Assembly (NCBI RefSeq): GCF_000828085.3
Contig: NZ_JXCA02000024.1
Location: 96,790 to 157,920, forward strand
Direction: 5' to 3'
Length of the DNA stretch: 61,131 nucleotides
Source of the DNA: Scytonema tolypothrichoides VB-61278
GTDB taxonomy: Bacteria > Cyanobacteriota > Cyanobacteriia > Cyanobacteriales > Nostocaceae
Position numbers and translations under genes: made by a program. Within the stretch, counting starts at the first letter, position 1. The number at the start of each line of letters is the position of its first letter. Below the pieces are notes generated by a model, which did no database searches, was not told the origin of the DNA, and saw only the letters and a list, made by a program, of their open reading frames with translations. Positions 26,692 through 36,100 of this stretch are shown one piece after another.

Positions 26692-27627
26692 ATGACTGTT
26701 AAAATCTATATTTGGAAAGGTACAAATCCCGAACTCTCGGTGTATAACGTTCGAGGTAATGTAGGTCACGTATCAATGCAAATCTGCGATTCAACTAAAT
26801 CAAACGATACTGTCTATATAAGTCATAGACCAGGTGGTTCAAATCCAGATCCAGAAAGTACAGATTCAGCAAGTACAAGTCCTAATCCACCTAGAAGAAA
26901 TAGTAAAGACTTATTGAATTATGCTATGAAGGCACCCGCTGAAAGAGAGAAAGACATTACATTTGAGTATGAGTGCAATAAAATTAGGAAGCGTGAACCT
27001 GATGTGACAATTGAAATCAAAGGCTTGGATGAAACTCGAATGAGAGAACTGTGGCGGGAGTATGATTCTAATAAGTTATAAATTTCAAAGTATCATATTA
27101 AAACGTCTAATTGTTCTAAGGCGGTTGTTACTTTTCTACAAGCAGGTTTAAAATGTCCTAGAGATAAGATTTGTCCTTTCTGCGCTCCAACTCATAATGT
27201 AGGCAAGCGCAGACCAGGAAGACTTTGGAAACTAGCAGGTACAGTAAGTCTTATAGTTTTTGTAGGTAGGTCTTGGATTTCGTCAGGACGTTATGAATAT
27301 GAGCAACAGCGTAAACAAGATTATTACAACAAGATTAAAGAACAGTTTCAGCAACCTGTAGACCCAAATACTGGTTATCGTAGAATAGAACTACCGCCTT
27401 CCAATCAATTTGATGGGTTTAGCCTATTTCTTGGACTTGCAGCTTTAATAGTAGGTTACTTATGGTTAACTGGGGGTCTTTTTGATATAGAACTATTTTT
27501 TAACCCTTGGACTAAACTAAAGTTGTGGTCGCCTCAGACAGTTGAAATTTTTGCCAATAAAGTACGTGAACACGCTTCTCAACAGCCCAAACAATTATGT
27601 AAAAGAAAAAGATTTTTTTTAAATTGA
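26692..27627 (+). pseudogene. Membrane protein with permuted papain-like motifs, split by in-frame TAA
   Basis: A 129-codon ORF (26692-27081) ends at TAA, but the same frame stays open for 181 further codons to the TGA at 27625-27627, with no good start codon of its own, so the two parts were one protein of about 311 aa. Part one has KIYIWKG and NVGHVSMQI at about residues 23-31; part two has TSNCSKAVVTFLQAG soon after the stop, two transmembrane stretches (WKLAGTVSLIVFVG; FSLFLGLAALIVGYLWL) and LWSPQTVEIFANKV near the end. A GHVS histidine followed by an NCS cysteine and a W(S/T)P motif is the order seen in circularly permuted NlpC/P60-like (papain-fold) amidases and acyltransferases. The family call is inference. 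The stop separates the putative His and Cys, so without readthrough the enzyme is dead. Confidence 0.6.
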
Positions 27628-27637
27628 ATCACCAAAA

Positions 27638-28108
27638 ATGCAACTACAACCAAGTGATATTATCGCCTCTTTAGCTCTCATTACTTCTCTTTTTAGCATC
27701 TGGATACAAGATAGAGGTGTTCGCAAACAATTACTCGTAACAAACATAGGCGAGTACACAAGGCGATATCAGGAAATTATTTTAAATTTACCGAAAAGTG
27801 TAATATTTGATGATTTCAATCTGGCTTCTTTAGAAGTAGAAGAACAGGACAGGATTTTGCGTTATATGTGGATATACTTTGATTTATGCTATGAAGAATA
27901 TTCTATATACACAGATTTGAGGCTGATTAATAAAAAATTATGGAAAAGATGGAAATCAGGTATAATATCAAGTTTTAGTAGACCTGCTTTTCAGCAGTCT
28001 TGGTATTTAATTTCTCAAAATACGACTTACCCTGAACATTTTGTTGATTTTATACATTCCATCATAGAAAATCAAACGTTAAAAAATAAAAAATTTCTTT
28101 CAGCTTAA
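27638..28108 (+). CDS. Small membrane-anchored protein, unknown function
   Basis: A 156-aa protein starting 10 bases after the stop of the split gene, so probably in the same transcript. The N-terminus has one transmembrane helix (DIIASLALITSLFSIWI) followed by a cytoplasmic helical domain with many aromatic residues (YMWIYFDLCYEEYSIY). The pattern resembles small DUF4760-like membrane proteins, but I cannot assign a family with confidence. Its AT-rich composition matches the split upstream gene and differs from the permease fragment that follows. Confidence 0.65.
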   Translation: MQLQPSDIIASLALITSLFSIWIQDRGVRKQLLVTNIGEYTRRYQEIILNLPKSVIFDDFNLASLEVEEQDRILRYMWIYFDLCYEEYSIYTDLRLINKKLWKRWKSGIISSFSRPAFQQSWYLISQNTTYPEHFVDFIHSIIENQTLKNKKFLSA

Positions 28109-28111
28109 GCC

Positions 28112-28654
28112 TTGAGTTTTCTTACAATAGCCCCCAAAGCCAAGAGTGCAGATGGATCTGCTCGAATTGTGTATGCAATGAGCCGGGAGGCGCTGTTTCC
28201 CGCTTGGTTCGCTCGGATTCATCCCACATACCGCACACCTGCGAATGCAATTTGGGGATTAAGCGGTATGTCGTTAGTCGTAGGGCTGGGTCTGGGAATG
28301 CTGTGGACACCGATCGCGACATATGGGTTTCTTGGAACCCTGTTGACGCTGGCTGTCCTGATCATTTACGGATTAGTCAGTCTTGCGTGTTGGCGATATT
28401 TTTCCATCCAACGCCGCACACGCCACTCCTTGCATCATCATGTGCTACCTTGGCTCTCGATAATCGTTATTCTCAGTATTTTAGTTGGCACAGTTTATCC
28501 CTCTCCACCAGCACCGCTTAACTTAGCGCCTTACATCATCCTCGTTTGGCTGTTGCTTGGAATGATCGTGTTTTGGTTTCTCCTCTTTCGGAAACCCGAA
28601 GCCCTGCGTCAAGCAGGCAAAGTCTTTCTGGCTCCTGAAACCGAAGTCAATTAG
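28112..28654 (+). pseudogene. APC-type amino acid permease, C-terminal fragment
   Basis: From about 28148 the frame reads ADGSARIVYAMSREALFP, then AWFARIHPTYRTPANAIW, and four hydrophobic segments to a stop at 28654. This is the C-terminal third of an amino acid-polyamine-organocation permease (full length usually above 450 aa). The first 12 codons of the open frame derive from other DNA: bases 28130-28149 match the tail of the NB-ARC/WD40 gene at about 33136. It has no ribosome binding site of its own and is probably not functional. Confidence 0.8.
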
Positions 28655-28727
28655 TTACTTCAACTTTCTTCAGTCTGTAAAGTTGAAATTTTTTCATTTT
28701 AATATCAACAAGCGATCGCCTACAAAC

Positions 28728-28820
28728 CTACCCAATACCTTCCACAGCCCCCAAAGCTAATAGAGCCGATCACTGTGCTGGAGTTACCCCTGTGATGTTC
28801 ATCCCTTCGTAAAGGCGATC
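28728..28820 (-). pseudogene. Duplicated C-terminal tail of the NB-ARC/WD40 protein
   Basis: The minus strand reads [16 protein letters not shown], a TGA, then [13 protein letters not shown] and a stop, matching the last 30 residues of the protein ending at 33118 ([15 protein letters not shown]). The TGA replaces an Arg codon (CGA). It is a leftover of a second gene copy or of a recombination. Confidence 0.85.
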
Positions 28821-28846
28821 GCACTGCTGGTGATGGATTGATGTGG

Positions 28847-28988
28847 GCGATGTCTACGAAAAGCTACGCCTACGCATTTGTAATGATGGGGATGATGTGG
28901 GCGATCGCTCCTGTTTATTTACGAAAGCCTTAAGTTGAAATTAACTTGCTAAAGTTGCCTGGTGTAAGTAAGAGAAAGTCTGCAAACT
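28847..28988 (+). repeat. Direct repeat, copy B
   Basis: Second copy of the repeat at 26385-26525, same orientation. It ends about 35 bp before the ribosome binding site of the acyl-AMP ligase gene, so it may carry part of that operon's promoter. Confidence 0.8.
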
Positions 28989-29034
28989 GGAATCATGTAA
29001 CTAAGTAGAAATTACATAATCAAAGGAGAAATTT

Positions 29035-30765
29035 ATTAAACCTGACTTTTTAACTTTAGTTGACATATTACGCTACAGGGCAATCCACCAGCCTGATCAA
29101 ACAGCATACATTTTCCTTCAAGACGGAGAAAAAAATTTAGTCAGCACAACTTATCAAAAATTGAATAAACGCACACAAGCGATCGCACAAAATTTGCAAT
29201 CAATATGCCCTGCTGGTTCAAATGCCTTACTGCTCTATCCGCCAGGATTAGATTTTATAGAAGCATTTTTTGCTTGTTTATATGCTGGAGTCGTTGCTAT
29301 TCCTGCTTATCCGCCTCGTCTTAATCAATCTCTATCCAGACTGCAAGCAATTATTGCAGATGCACAGCCGACTCTAGTGCTTACCACCCAACTTTTAATG
29401 TCTAAACTACAACAAAATTTTAAGGAGTTTGAACATTTGCAAACTCTAGACTTGTTGGCAACTAATAACATTAACAATGACTCAGTACAAGAATGGCAAC
29501 AACCAGTGATAAATAATGACACCCTAAGTTTTCTCCAATATACTTCGGGTTCCACAGGTAAACCAAAAGGAGTGATGGTAAGTCATGGCAATTTGTTGCA
29601 CAATTTGGAGTGCATTAAGCAAGCTTTTGAACTCACTTCAGAAAGTGTATCTGTGACTTGGCTACCAAGTTTCCATGATATGGGTTTAATTGACGGTATT
29701 CTTGAACCTTTGTATACAGGGTATATTGGGATATTGATGTCACCTACATCTTTTCTTCAACAACCAATACGATGGCTACAAGCAATTTCAAACTACAAAG
29801 CAACTCATAGTGGAAGCCCTAACTTTGGATATGATCTTTGTGTTCGTAAAATTACTCTAGAACAGCAAAGAACTCTTGATTTAAGTACATGGTATAGTGC
29901 TTATAACGGTTCTGAACCGATTAAACAAGAAACTCTAGAGAATTTTACAGCTAAATTTCAATCAAATGGTTTTTGTGCGAAATACTTTTATCCTTGCTAT
30001 GGTCTGGCTGAATCCACTTTAATAGTTTCTGGTGGACTGATTAACAATGAGCCAATTTATTGCCAAATAAACGCAGATTATTTGAAAAATAATCAAGCTG
30101 TAGTTACATCTAAAGAAGTAGAAAAAACTCGGTCATTAGTTGGATGTGGAAGAGTATGGTTAGATACAAAAATTCTTATTGTTGATCCAGTCTCACTAAA
30201 AAATTGCGCTCCAGATCAAGTAGGCGAAATTTTAGTATCAGGTTCTAGTGTTGCTCAAGGTTACTGGAACCGTCCGCAGGAAACTAAAGAAATCTTTCAA
30301 GCTTATTTGGTAGATACAGGAGAAGGACCGTTTTTACGAACAGGAGACTTGGGATTTATTAAAGACGGGGAGTTGTATATTACAGGTCGTTTGAAGGATG
30401 TGATTATTATTCGAGGTCGTAATTATTATCCCCAAGATATAGAATTTACCGCAGAGCAAACCCATCCTGCACTAAGTTTTGGTTGTGGTGCAGCATTTGT
30501 AGCAGATTTTAAGGGTCAAGAGCGCTTGATTATAGCGAATGAAGTAAAACGCAGTTATCTCAAGAAGCTCAACATAACTGAAATTGAGGGTAATATCCGG
30601 GAAGCAGTAGCACGTGAACATGAACTACAAGTTTATGCTGTTCTGTTACTAAAACCTGCAAGTATTCCAAAAACTTCTAGTGGAAAGATACAGCGTCATG
30701 CTTGTCGGAATAAATTTTTAAATGGAACTTTAAATTTGGTGAATACTCAATGTCAAAACAATTAA
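29035..30765 (+). CDS. Fatty acyl-AMP ligase (FAAL), apparent AUU start
   Basis: A 577-aa adenylate-forming enzyme that activates a fatty acid as acyl-AMP and loads it onto an acyl carrier protein. Motifs: LQYTSGSTGKPKGVMVSHGN (ATP binding), WLPSFHDMGLIDGILEPLY, YGLAESTLIVSGG and FLRTGDLGFIKDGELYITGR; the FHDMGL and PCYGLAE patterns are of the FAAL group. A TTG at 29161 would cut off the conserved N-terminus; the frame is open upstream, reading PDFLTLVDILRYRAIHQPDQ. With stop TAA at 29017, the only fitting start is ATT at 29035, six bases after AAAGGAG. First gene of the cassette; it overlaps the desaturase by 16 bp. Confidence 0.9.
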   Translation: MKPDFLTLVDILRYRAIHQPDQTAYIFLQDGEKNLVSTTYQKLNKRTQAIAQNLQSICPAGSNALLLYPPGLDFIEAFFACLYAGVVAIPAYPPRLNQSLSRLQAIIADAQPTLVLTTQLLMSKLQQNFKEFEHLQTLDLLATNNINNDSVQEWQQPVINNDTLSFLQYTSGSTGKPKGVMVSHGNLLHNLECIKQAFELTSESVSVTWLPSFHDMGLIDGILEPLYTGYIGILMSPTSFLQQPIRWLQAISNYKATHSGSPNFGYDLCVRKITLEQQRTLDLSTWYSAYNGSEPIKQETLENFTAKFQSNGFCAKYFYPCYGLAESTLIVSGGLINNEPIYCQINADYLKNNQAVVTSKEVEKTRSLVGCGRVWLDTKILIVDPVSLKNCAPDQVGEILVSGSSVAQGYWNRPQETKEIFQAYLVDTGEGPFLRTGDLGFIKDGELYITGRLKDVIIIRGRNYYPQDIEFTAEQTHPALSFGCGAAFVADFKGQERLIIANEVKRSYLKKLNITEIEGNIREAVAREHELQVYAVLLLKPASIPKTSSGKIQRHACRNKFLNGTLNLVNTQCQNN

Positions 30766-31739
30766 ATTGTGAACAACAATTTGAAAATGTTCAAATTTCA
30801 GACACCTTGCTCAATAATAAATTTCAACCCATTGTATCTAATGATCGCATTAAAGCTGCTAAACGGCGTTTTACTTTGACTATCAGCCTAACATCCTTGA
30901 CAGGGTGCCTAATTGCCATCTACCAGTTATTTACTTCAAGTGTTGGTTTATTAGAAATAAGTTTGTTATTATTCATGTACGTTGTATGTGTACTAGGAAT
31001 TACAGTAGGTTTTCATAGGCATTTTACGCACCAATCCTTCAAAACTCGAACTCCAATTAGGATTATACTTGCTATACTTGGTTCTATGGCTGGTCAAGGA
31101 TCTGTTATTGCTTGGGTATCAATTCACAGATGTCATCATCAATATAGTGATAAACAAGGAGATCCCCATTCGCCTAACATTCATGGTAAGGGTATTTTAG
31201 AAAAGCTTAATGGACTGTGGCATTCTCATCTTGGCTGGTTATTTAACAGTGAATTACCAAATTCCTTAGTATTCGCCAAAGATTTATTGAAAGATCCTGT
31301 TATTTGTCAGATCAATAGGCTGTATGTTGCTTGGATACTACTTGGTCTTCTTATTCCATCAATTGTTGGTGGAATTTTAACTTGGAATTGGCTAGGGATA
31401 TTCCAAGGGTTTGTTTGGGGTGGACTAGCAAGGCTTTTCTTAACATTCAATAGTGGTTATATTATTAATTCAATTGCTCATACTTATGGCAAACGGCTTT
31501 TTAACACCTCTGAACAAAGTCAAAATAATATTTGGCTAGCTATTCCTACATTAGGAGAAGGATGGCACAATAACCACCACGCTTTTCCCATGAGCGCGAA
31601 TTTTGGTTTGAAAATCTGGCAAATTGACTTGGGTTACTGGGTTATTAGAGTACTTCAATTAGTGGGTTTAGCGACAGACATTAAACTTCCTCAGCCAGAA
31701 ATGATTGAATCCAAAAAAATTGTTTCGCATCCAGGGTAA
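30750..31739 (+). CDS. Membrane fatty acid desaturase
   Basis: A 329-aa di-iron desaturase of the DesC/acyl-CoA desaturase superfamily. The three histidine boxes are complete: HRHFTH (about residues 89-94), HRCHHQYSD (126-134) and GEGWHNNHH near 270; several transmembrane segments surround them. The ATG lies inside the end of the acyl-AMP ligase gene (16-bp overlap). Between a ligase and an ACP gene, the likely substrate is an acyl chain on that ACP, as in JamB of the jamaicamide pathway; whether it makes an alkene or an alkyne cannot be told from the motifs. Confidence 0.92.
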   Translation: MSKQLNCEQQFENVQISDTLLNNKFQPIVSNDRIKAAKRRFTLTISLTSLTGCLIAIYQLFTSSVGLLEISLLLFMYVVCVLGITVGFHRHFTHQSFKTRTPIRIILAILGSMAGQGSVIAWVSIHRCHHQYSDKQGDPHSPNIHGKGILEKLNGLWHSHLGWLFNSELPNSLVFAKDLLKDPVICQINRLYVAWILLGLLIPSIVGGILTWNWLGIFQGFVWGGLARLFLTFNSGYIINSIAHTYGKRLFNTSEQSQNNIWLAIPTLGEGWHNNHHAFPMSANFGLKIWQIDLGYWVIRVLQLVGLATDIKLPQPEMIESKKIVSHPG

Positions 31740-31830
31740 TTATAATATATGAAGAAGCTTGCTTGGAAATAATTACATTTGTTGAACTATTGAGTGTTAG
31801 AAATTTAGAACTATCAGAGAAGCAAAAAAA

Positions 31831-32187
31831 ATGGAACTACAAAAAAAATATCAATTTAGCTCTACAGATTCGATGATTGACGATACCAAAAATCAAGTAA
31901 ATACAGGATTAATTAAGCTAACAGAAGCTGATATAAAAGCCTGGTTAGTCTCTTACCTAGCAGAAATTTTAGAAATTAGTCAGGAAGAAATTGATACTAA
32001 AATTCCATTTAATCGCTACGGTCTGGATTCTTCAGCAACAGTAGGCTTGGCTGGAGACCTAGAAAATTGGCTAGAACAAGAACTTGATCCTGCTTTAGTA
32101 TACAATTACCCAACTATTGAAGCTTTAACTCAGCATTTAGCTTCTTTAAGTAAAAGTTATGCCAAAAATTTACGTCAACGGGATTGA
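31831..32187 (+). CDS. Acyl carrier protein
   Basis: A 118-aa protein with a single phosphopantetheine-binding domain at about residues 28-108. FNRYGLDSSATVGLAGDLE holds the serine that carries the cofactor (GLDS), and LDPALVYNYPTIEALTQHLA is the usual last part of PKS-type carrier domains. The 27-residue N-terminal extension is unusual for a free ACP. It should accept the acyl group from the upstream ligase and present it to the desaturase. The last 29 bases overlap the hydrolase start. Confidence 0.92.
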   Translation: MELQKKYQFSSTDSMIDDTKNQVNTGLIKLTEADIKAWLVSYLAEILEISQEEIDTKIPFNRYGLDSSATVGLAGDLENWLEQELDPALVYNYPTIEALTQHLASLSKSYAKNLRQRD

Positions 32188-32956
32188 TTTGTTCTACAAA
32201 ATCCAAGGAACGGGTACACCTTTAATATTAATCGCTGGGTTTGATTGTGATAACTCTTACTGGTCAGCAATTTTACCAGCACTGGTAAATAATTATCAAG
32301 TGATTCGCTTAGATAACCGAGGGGTAGGAAGAAGTTCGGTGCCCGATAGTCCATATAGTATTAAACAGATGGCTGATGATACTGCTACACTATTAAATTA
32401 TTTGGGAATTACTAAAGTACATGTAGTAGGTCATTCAATGGGTGGACAAATTGCTCAAGAATTAACTTTAGTACACCCTGAAAAAGTCAAAAGTTTAATA
32501 CTACTTTCATCTTGGGCAAAAGCGAATGCTAAGTTTAATTCAATAATTGAAATTTTTGGTAACTTATCTATTCATTTAGAAGCAAAAATTTATCAAAAAA
32601 CATTACTGCCTTGGATATATACTGAAAATTTTTACTCAAATGGAAGCATTGAAGATATTATTAATATCATTGAATATTCTTCATTACCAACACCCCACGG
32701 AATTTATCATCAAAGCAGAGCAATTCTTTATAGTGATACGAGTAACAGTCTCAGCAATATTCTTTGTCCAACATTAGTTGTTGTCGGGAAAGAAGACATT
32801 CTTACTCCCGTTACATTCTCTAAGCAACTTGTTAATGGTATTCCTAATGCCGAACTTGTCGTTATTGAATCCTCTGGTCATGGTTTGTTGATTGAGTCAG
32901 CAGATGCGGTGGTAAAAGTAATGCTTCAATTTTTAGCAAAACAAGCTTGTTTTTGA
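32159..32956 (+). CDS. Alpha/beta hydrolase, possible thioesterase
   Basis: A 265-aa alpha/beta-hydrolase. GHSMGGQIAQEL (about residues 93-104) is the nucleophile elbow with catalytic Ser; LIAGFDCDNSYWS near residue 25 is the oxyanion-hole region; EDILTPVTFS (about 217) and SSGHGLLIESADAV (about 241) supply the Asp and His. It starts inside the ACP gene, so the two are translationally coupled. As last gene of a ligase/desaturase/ACP operon it may release the modified chain from the ACP, but the family is broad and this role is inferred. Confidence 0.9.
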   Translation: MPKIYVNGIDLFYKIQGTGTPLILIAGFDCDNSYWSAILPALVNNYQVIRLDNRGVGRSSVPDSPYSIKQMADDTATLLNYLGITKVHVVGHSMGGQIAQELTLVHPEKVKSLILLSSWAKANAKFNSIIEIFGNLSIHLEAKIYQKTLLPWIYTENFYSNGSIEDIINIIEYSSLPTPHGIYHQSRAILYSDTSNSLSNILCPTLVVVGKEDILTPVTFSKQLVNGIPNAELVVIESSGHGLLIESADAVVKVMLQFLAKQACF

Positions 32957-33117
32957 GCATTTTAAAAATCGGCAGAGATGGGCTAAATTATCCCCACAGT
33001 GATGTTTATTTTAGACTGTGCTCTTACGACTCGTATAAATAAATTTATGTTTTACCTATTAATAAAAGTAGGTAAAATTTAGCTTGTAGTTATAAAATCA
33101 GGAGAAAACAATAAAAC

Positions 33118-36100
33118 CTACCCAATACCTTCCACCGCCCCCAAAGCCAAAAGTGCCGATCGCTGCGCTGCTGTTAACCCCGTCACCCCCCTGATGTTCA
33201 TCCCTTCATAAAGGCGATCAATTTTCAGGGTTTTTATGCACTCAAAAGTTTTCATATCCCAAAGCTTAATTCCCTTATCTTGACTGGTATGAGCCAAGAT
33301 ATTACCAGTAGAATTAAAGCAAACAGAACATACTCCACTACTTTGAGTATGCAGGACTCTGACAGAATTAAGGTTATTAATATCCCATAAGCGAATTGTT
33401 TGGTCAGAACTAGCGGATGCCAAGGTGCAACTATCAGGGCTAAAACTGACTGACCATACAGTAGAAGTATGTCCTTCTAATACTTTTACACAAGTAAAGT
33501 TGCTGGTATCCCACAATCGAATTAAGCCGTCAATACTAGCACTAGCAAGCATTTTACCATCAGGACTAAAACTCAACGACCAGACTCCATCAGTGTGACG
33601 TGGCAAAGCTTTTATACATTTACCTTCACCCACATCCCATAACTTAACAAAACCATCCTGACTACCTGTAGCTAAAGTATTGCCATCAGGACTAAAGTTA
33701 ACTGACCAGACTTGATCTGTGTGACCTGCTAATGTTTTTAAACATTTATGCTCGTGAATATCCCACAACTTTACACTCGCGTCTCTACTAGCACTAGCCA
33801 AGGTTTGACCATCTGGACTAAAGGTAACTGATGTTACTTCACCGCTATGACCGTTAATGGTTGTAATACAATCACCAGAAATAACATCCCACAACTTAAT
33901 GTTTTTGTCGTCACTGCAACTCGCTAATCTAGAACCATCGGGACTAAAGTTAACTGACCATACCCAATCTGTGTGACTTTGTAAAATTCTAGTACAGTAC
34001 CCAGAAACACCATCCCATAGCCTAACCAAACCATCTACACTACCTGTCGCCAAAATACAATCATCAGGGTTAAAACTGACCGAAAGCGCTCCACTGGAAT
34101 GACCTTGTAAAGTTCTTACGCACATACCTTTACTTACATCCCACATACGCAGGCTGGAATCTTGAGCAGCACTAACTAAGATTCGATCATCTAAACTAAA
34201 AATGACTGAGTACACTTCACTCGTATGTCCGTGGAAAATTTTAACGCACGTACCTTGCTGCACATTCCACAACCTCAAACTGGAGTCATAACTACCCGTG
34301 GCTATAGTTTGACCATCTGAACTAAAGCCAACTGACCATACTTCATTTTTATGGCCTTGAAATGTTTTGATACAAATACCTTTACGCACATCCCATAATC
34401 GAGCAGAGCAGTCACCACTTCCACTGGCAAGAGTTTTACCATCTGGGCTGAAGCGAACCGACCATACCCTGCTCTCATGAGAGAGTAATTTTTTATACAG
34501 ATACCTTCATTGATATCCCACAAGCAAATGTCGCAATCATTACTACCACTGGCTAGGATAGAACCATCTGGATTAAACCTGACTGAACATACCCAACTAT
34601 TATGACCATGCAATACTTTGAGACACGTACCTAAACAAACATCCCACAAACAAATTAAAGTGTCTTGACTACCGCTTGCGAGAGTTTGACCATCCGGACT
34701 AAAGCTGACAGACCAAACAATACCTGTGTGTTTATCTAAAGTTTTTAGACAATCTCCTGTTTGTGTATCCCACAATTTGATTAATCCATCATGACCACCA
34801 CTTGCCAGGGTTTGCCCATCTGGACTAAAGGCGACCGTCCAAACCACACCTTCATGTCCTTTAAATGTCAACAAGTTTTTTCCATCTGCCATTTGCCACA
34901 AGTGAATTTGCCCATCAATATCACCCGTAGCTAACAGTTTTCCATCTGGACTCAAGGCAAGTGAAAAAATATTTTTAAAGCTTTTAGCAAATACAGACTT
35001 ATCAAAAGCAGTATTTTGGAAATTAACTCCAGCTAAGTTTACACGTTGTAAGTCCGCTTGCCTAATGCTCAAATTTGAGAAATCGTACCCCTGTAAATTT
35101 ATTTGCAAATGCGCTAACAAATTGACGATATTGCCCCCCGCATACCCTACTAGTATTGCAGCTTGATGTCTTTGCTGCTCCAATACATCCTGCAACAAAA
35201 TTACCAGCTTTTGTTGACTGCCCATCTCTAGTAACAATTGCTCAAGTAAGGGTTGCACAATTAATTGCTTTTGTGTCTCCCTGATATAGTCTTTACTTGT
35301 TGTTTTGATTAAAGCATGAGTTTGAAGAACCCCTCCCCTACCCCTCCTCGCGTGCGGGGAGGGGTCGCGAAGCGGGGGTGGGGTTCCTACTAATTCTTGA
35401 CAAAGTTGTTTAACCAATCGCTGCGTCGTATATTCCATCACGACTGGTTGTAGAAAGAAATGCTCGCTGTTTTTTTCAATTAATGAGCGTTGCAATAGAG
35501 ATTTAATTACTCGCGGTAATTGACGCTGGGAAGCAGATGTCACTATATCACCAGCTAACTCGGCAAGGGTTACTGGCTCTCGATTAATTGCCAGCCAATA
35601 CATTACTTCCTCTTCTACTGCTGACAAACGCTGGGACTGGCGTTCTAACAAGTCGCGGATGTCCTCAAAAATTAGTGCGCCTTGTTCTGCATACTCTAAA
35701 ACAAAGGCAATCCTACCATTGAAAAGCTCTTGGGTTCCTGCTGCCACCATCTTGAGTGCCAGAGGATTACCTCCATAATGCTCGATGAGTACTTGCCATT
35801 CTTGTTCTGTACCCGTGAATTGTCCTTTTTGCTGGAATAACTGTTGTCCCTCGGTAGGATTTAATCCCTTTAATGGGAGCGATCGCACTCCTGTTCTTTC
35901 TCCTTCTAACGGGATCATTTCTCTGGGTTTTTCTCTGGAAGTGAACAGAACGCAACTCTTATGGGGTACTTCCCCAACGCGCTTCAGTAATTGACCATAT
36001 CCCTCGTAACCAGGACGACATTGCCCTACTTGACCACCAGAGAGAATTGTCTCAACATTGTCTAAAATCAGCAGACATCGGTTTGTTTGCAAACATTCCA

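Larger units (their letters stand above)
28655..29034. other. Intergenic region with tail duplicate and direct repeat B
   Basis: Contains the duplicated WD40-protein tail (28728-28820), direct repeat B (28847-28988) and the ribosome binding site AAAGGAG (29022-29028) of the acyl-AMP ligase. No intact gene. Confidence 0.6.

Noticed and set aside
26840-26860. GGTTCAAATCC, resembling a tRNA T-arm
   Set aside because: No acceptor or anticodon stem around it; it lies inside a coding frame.
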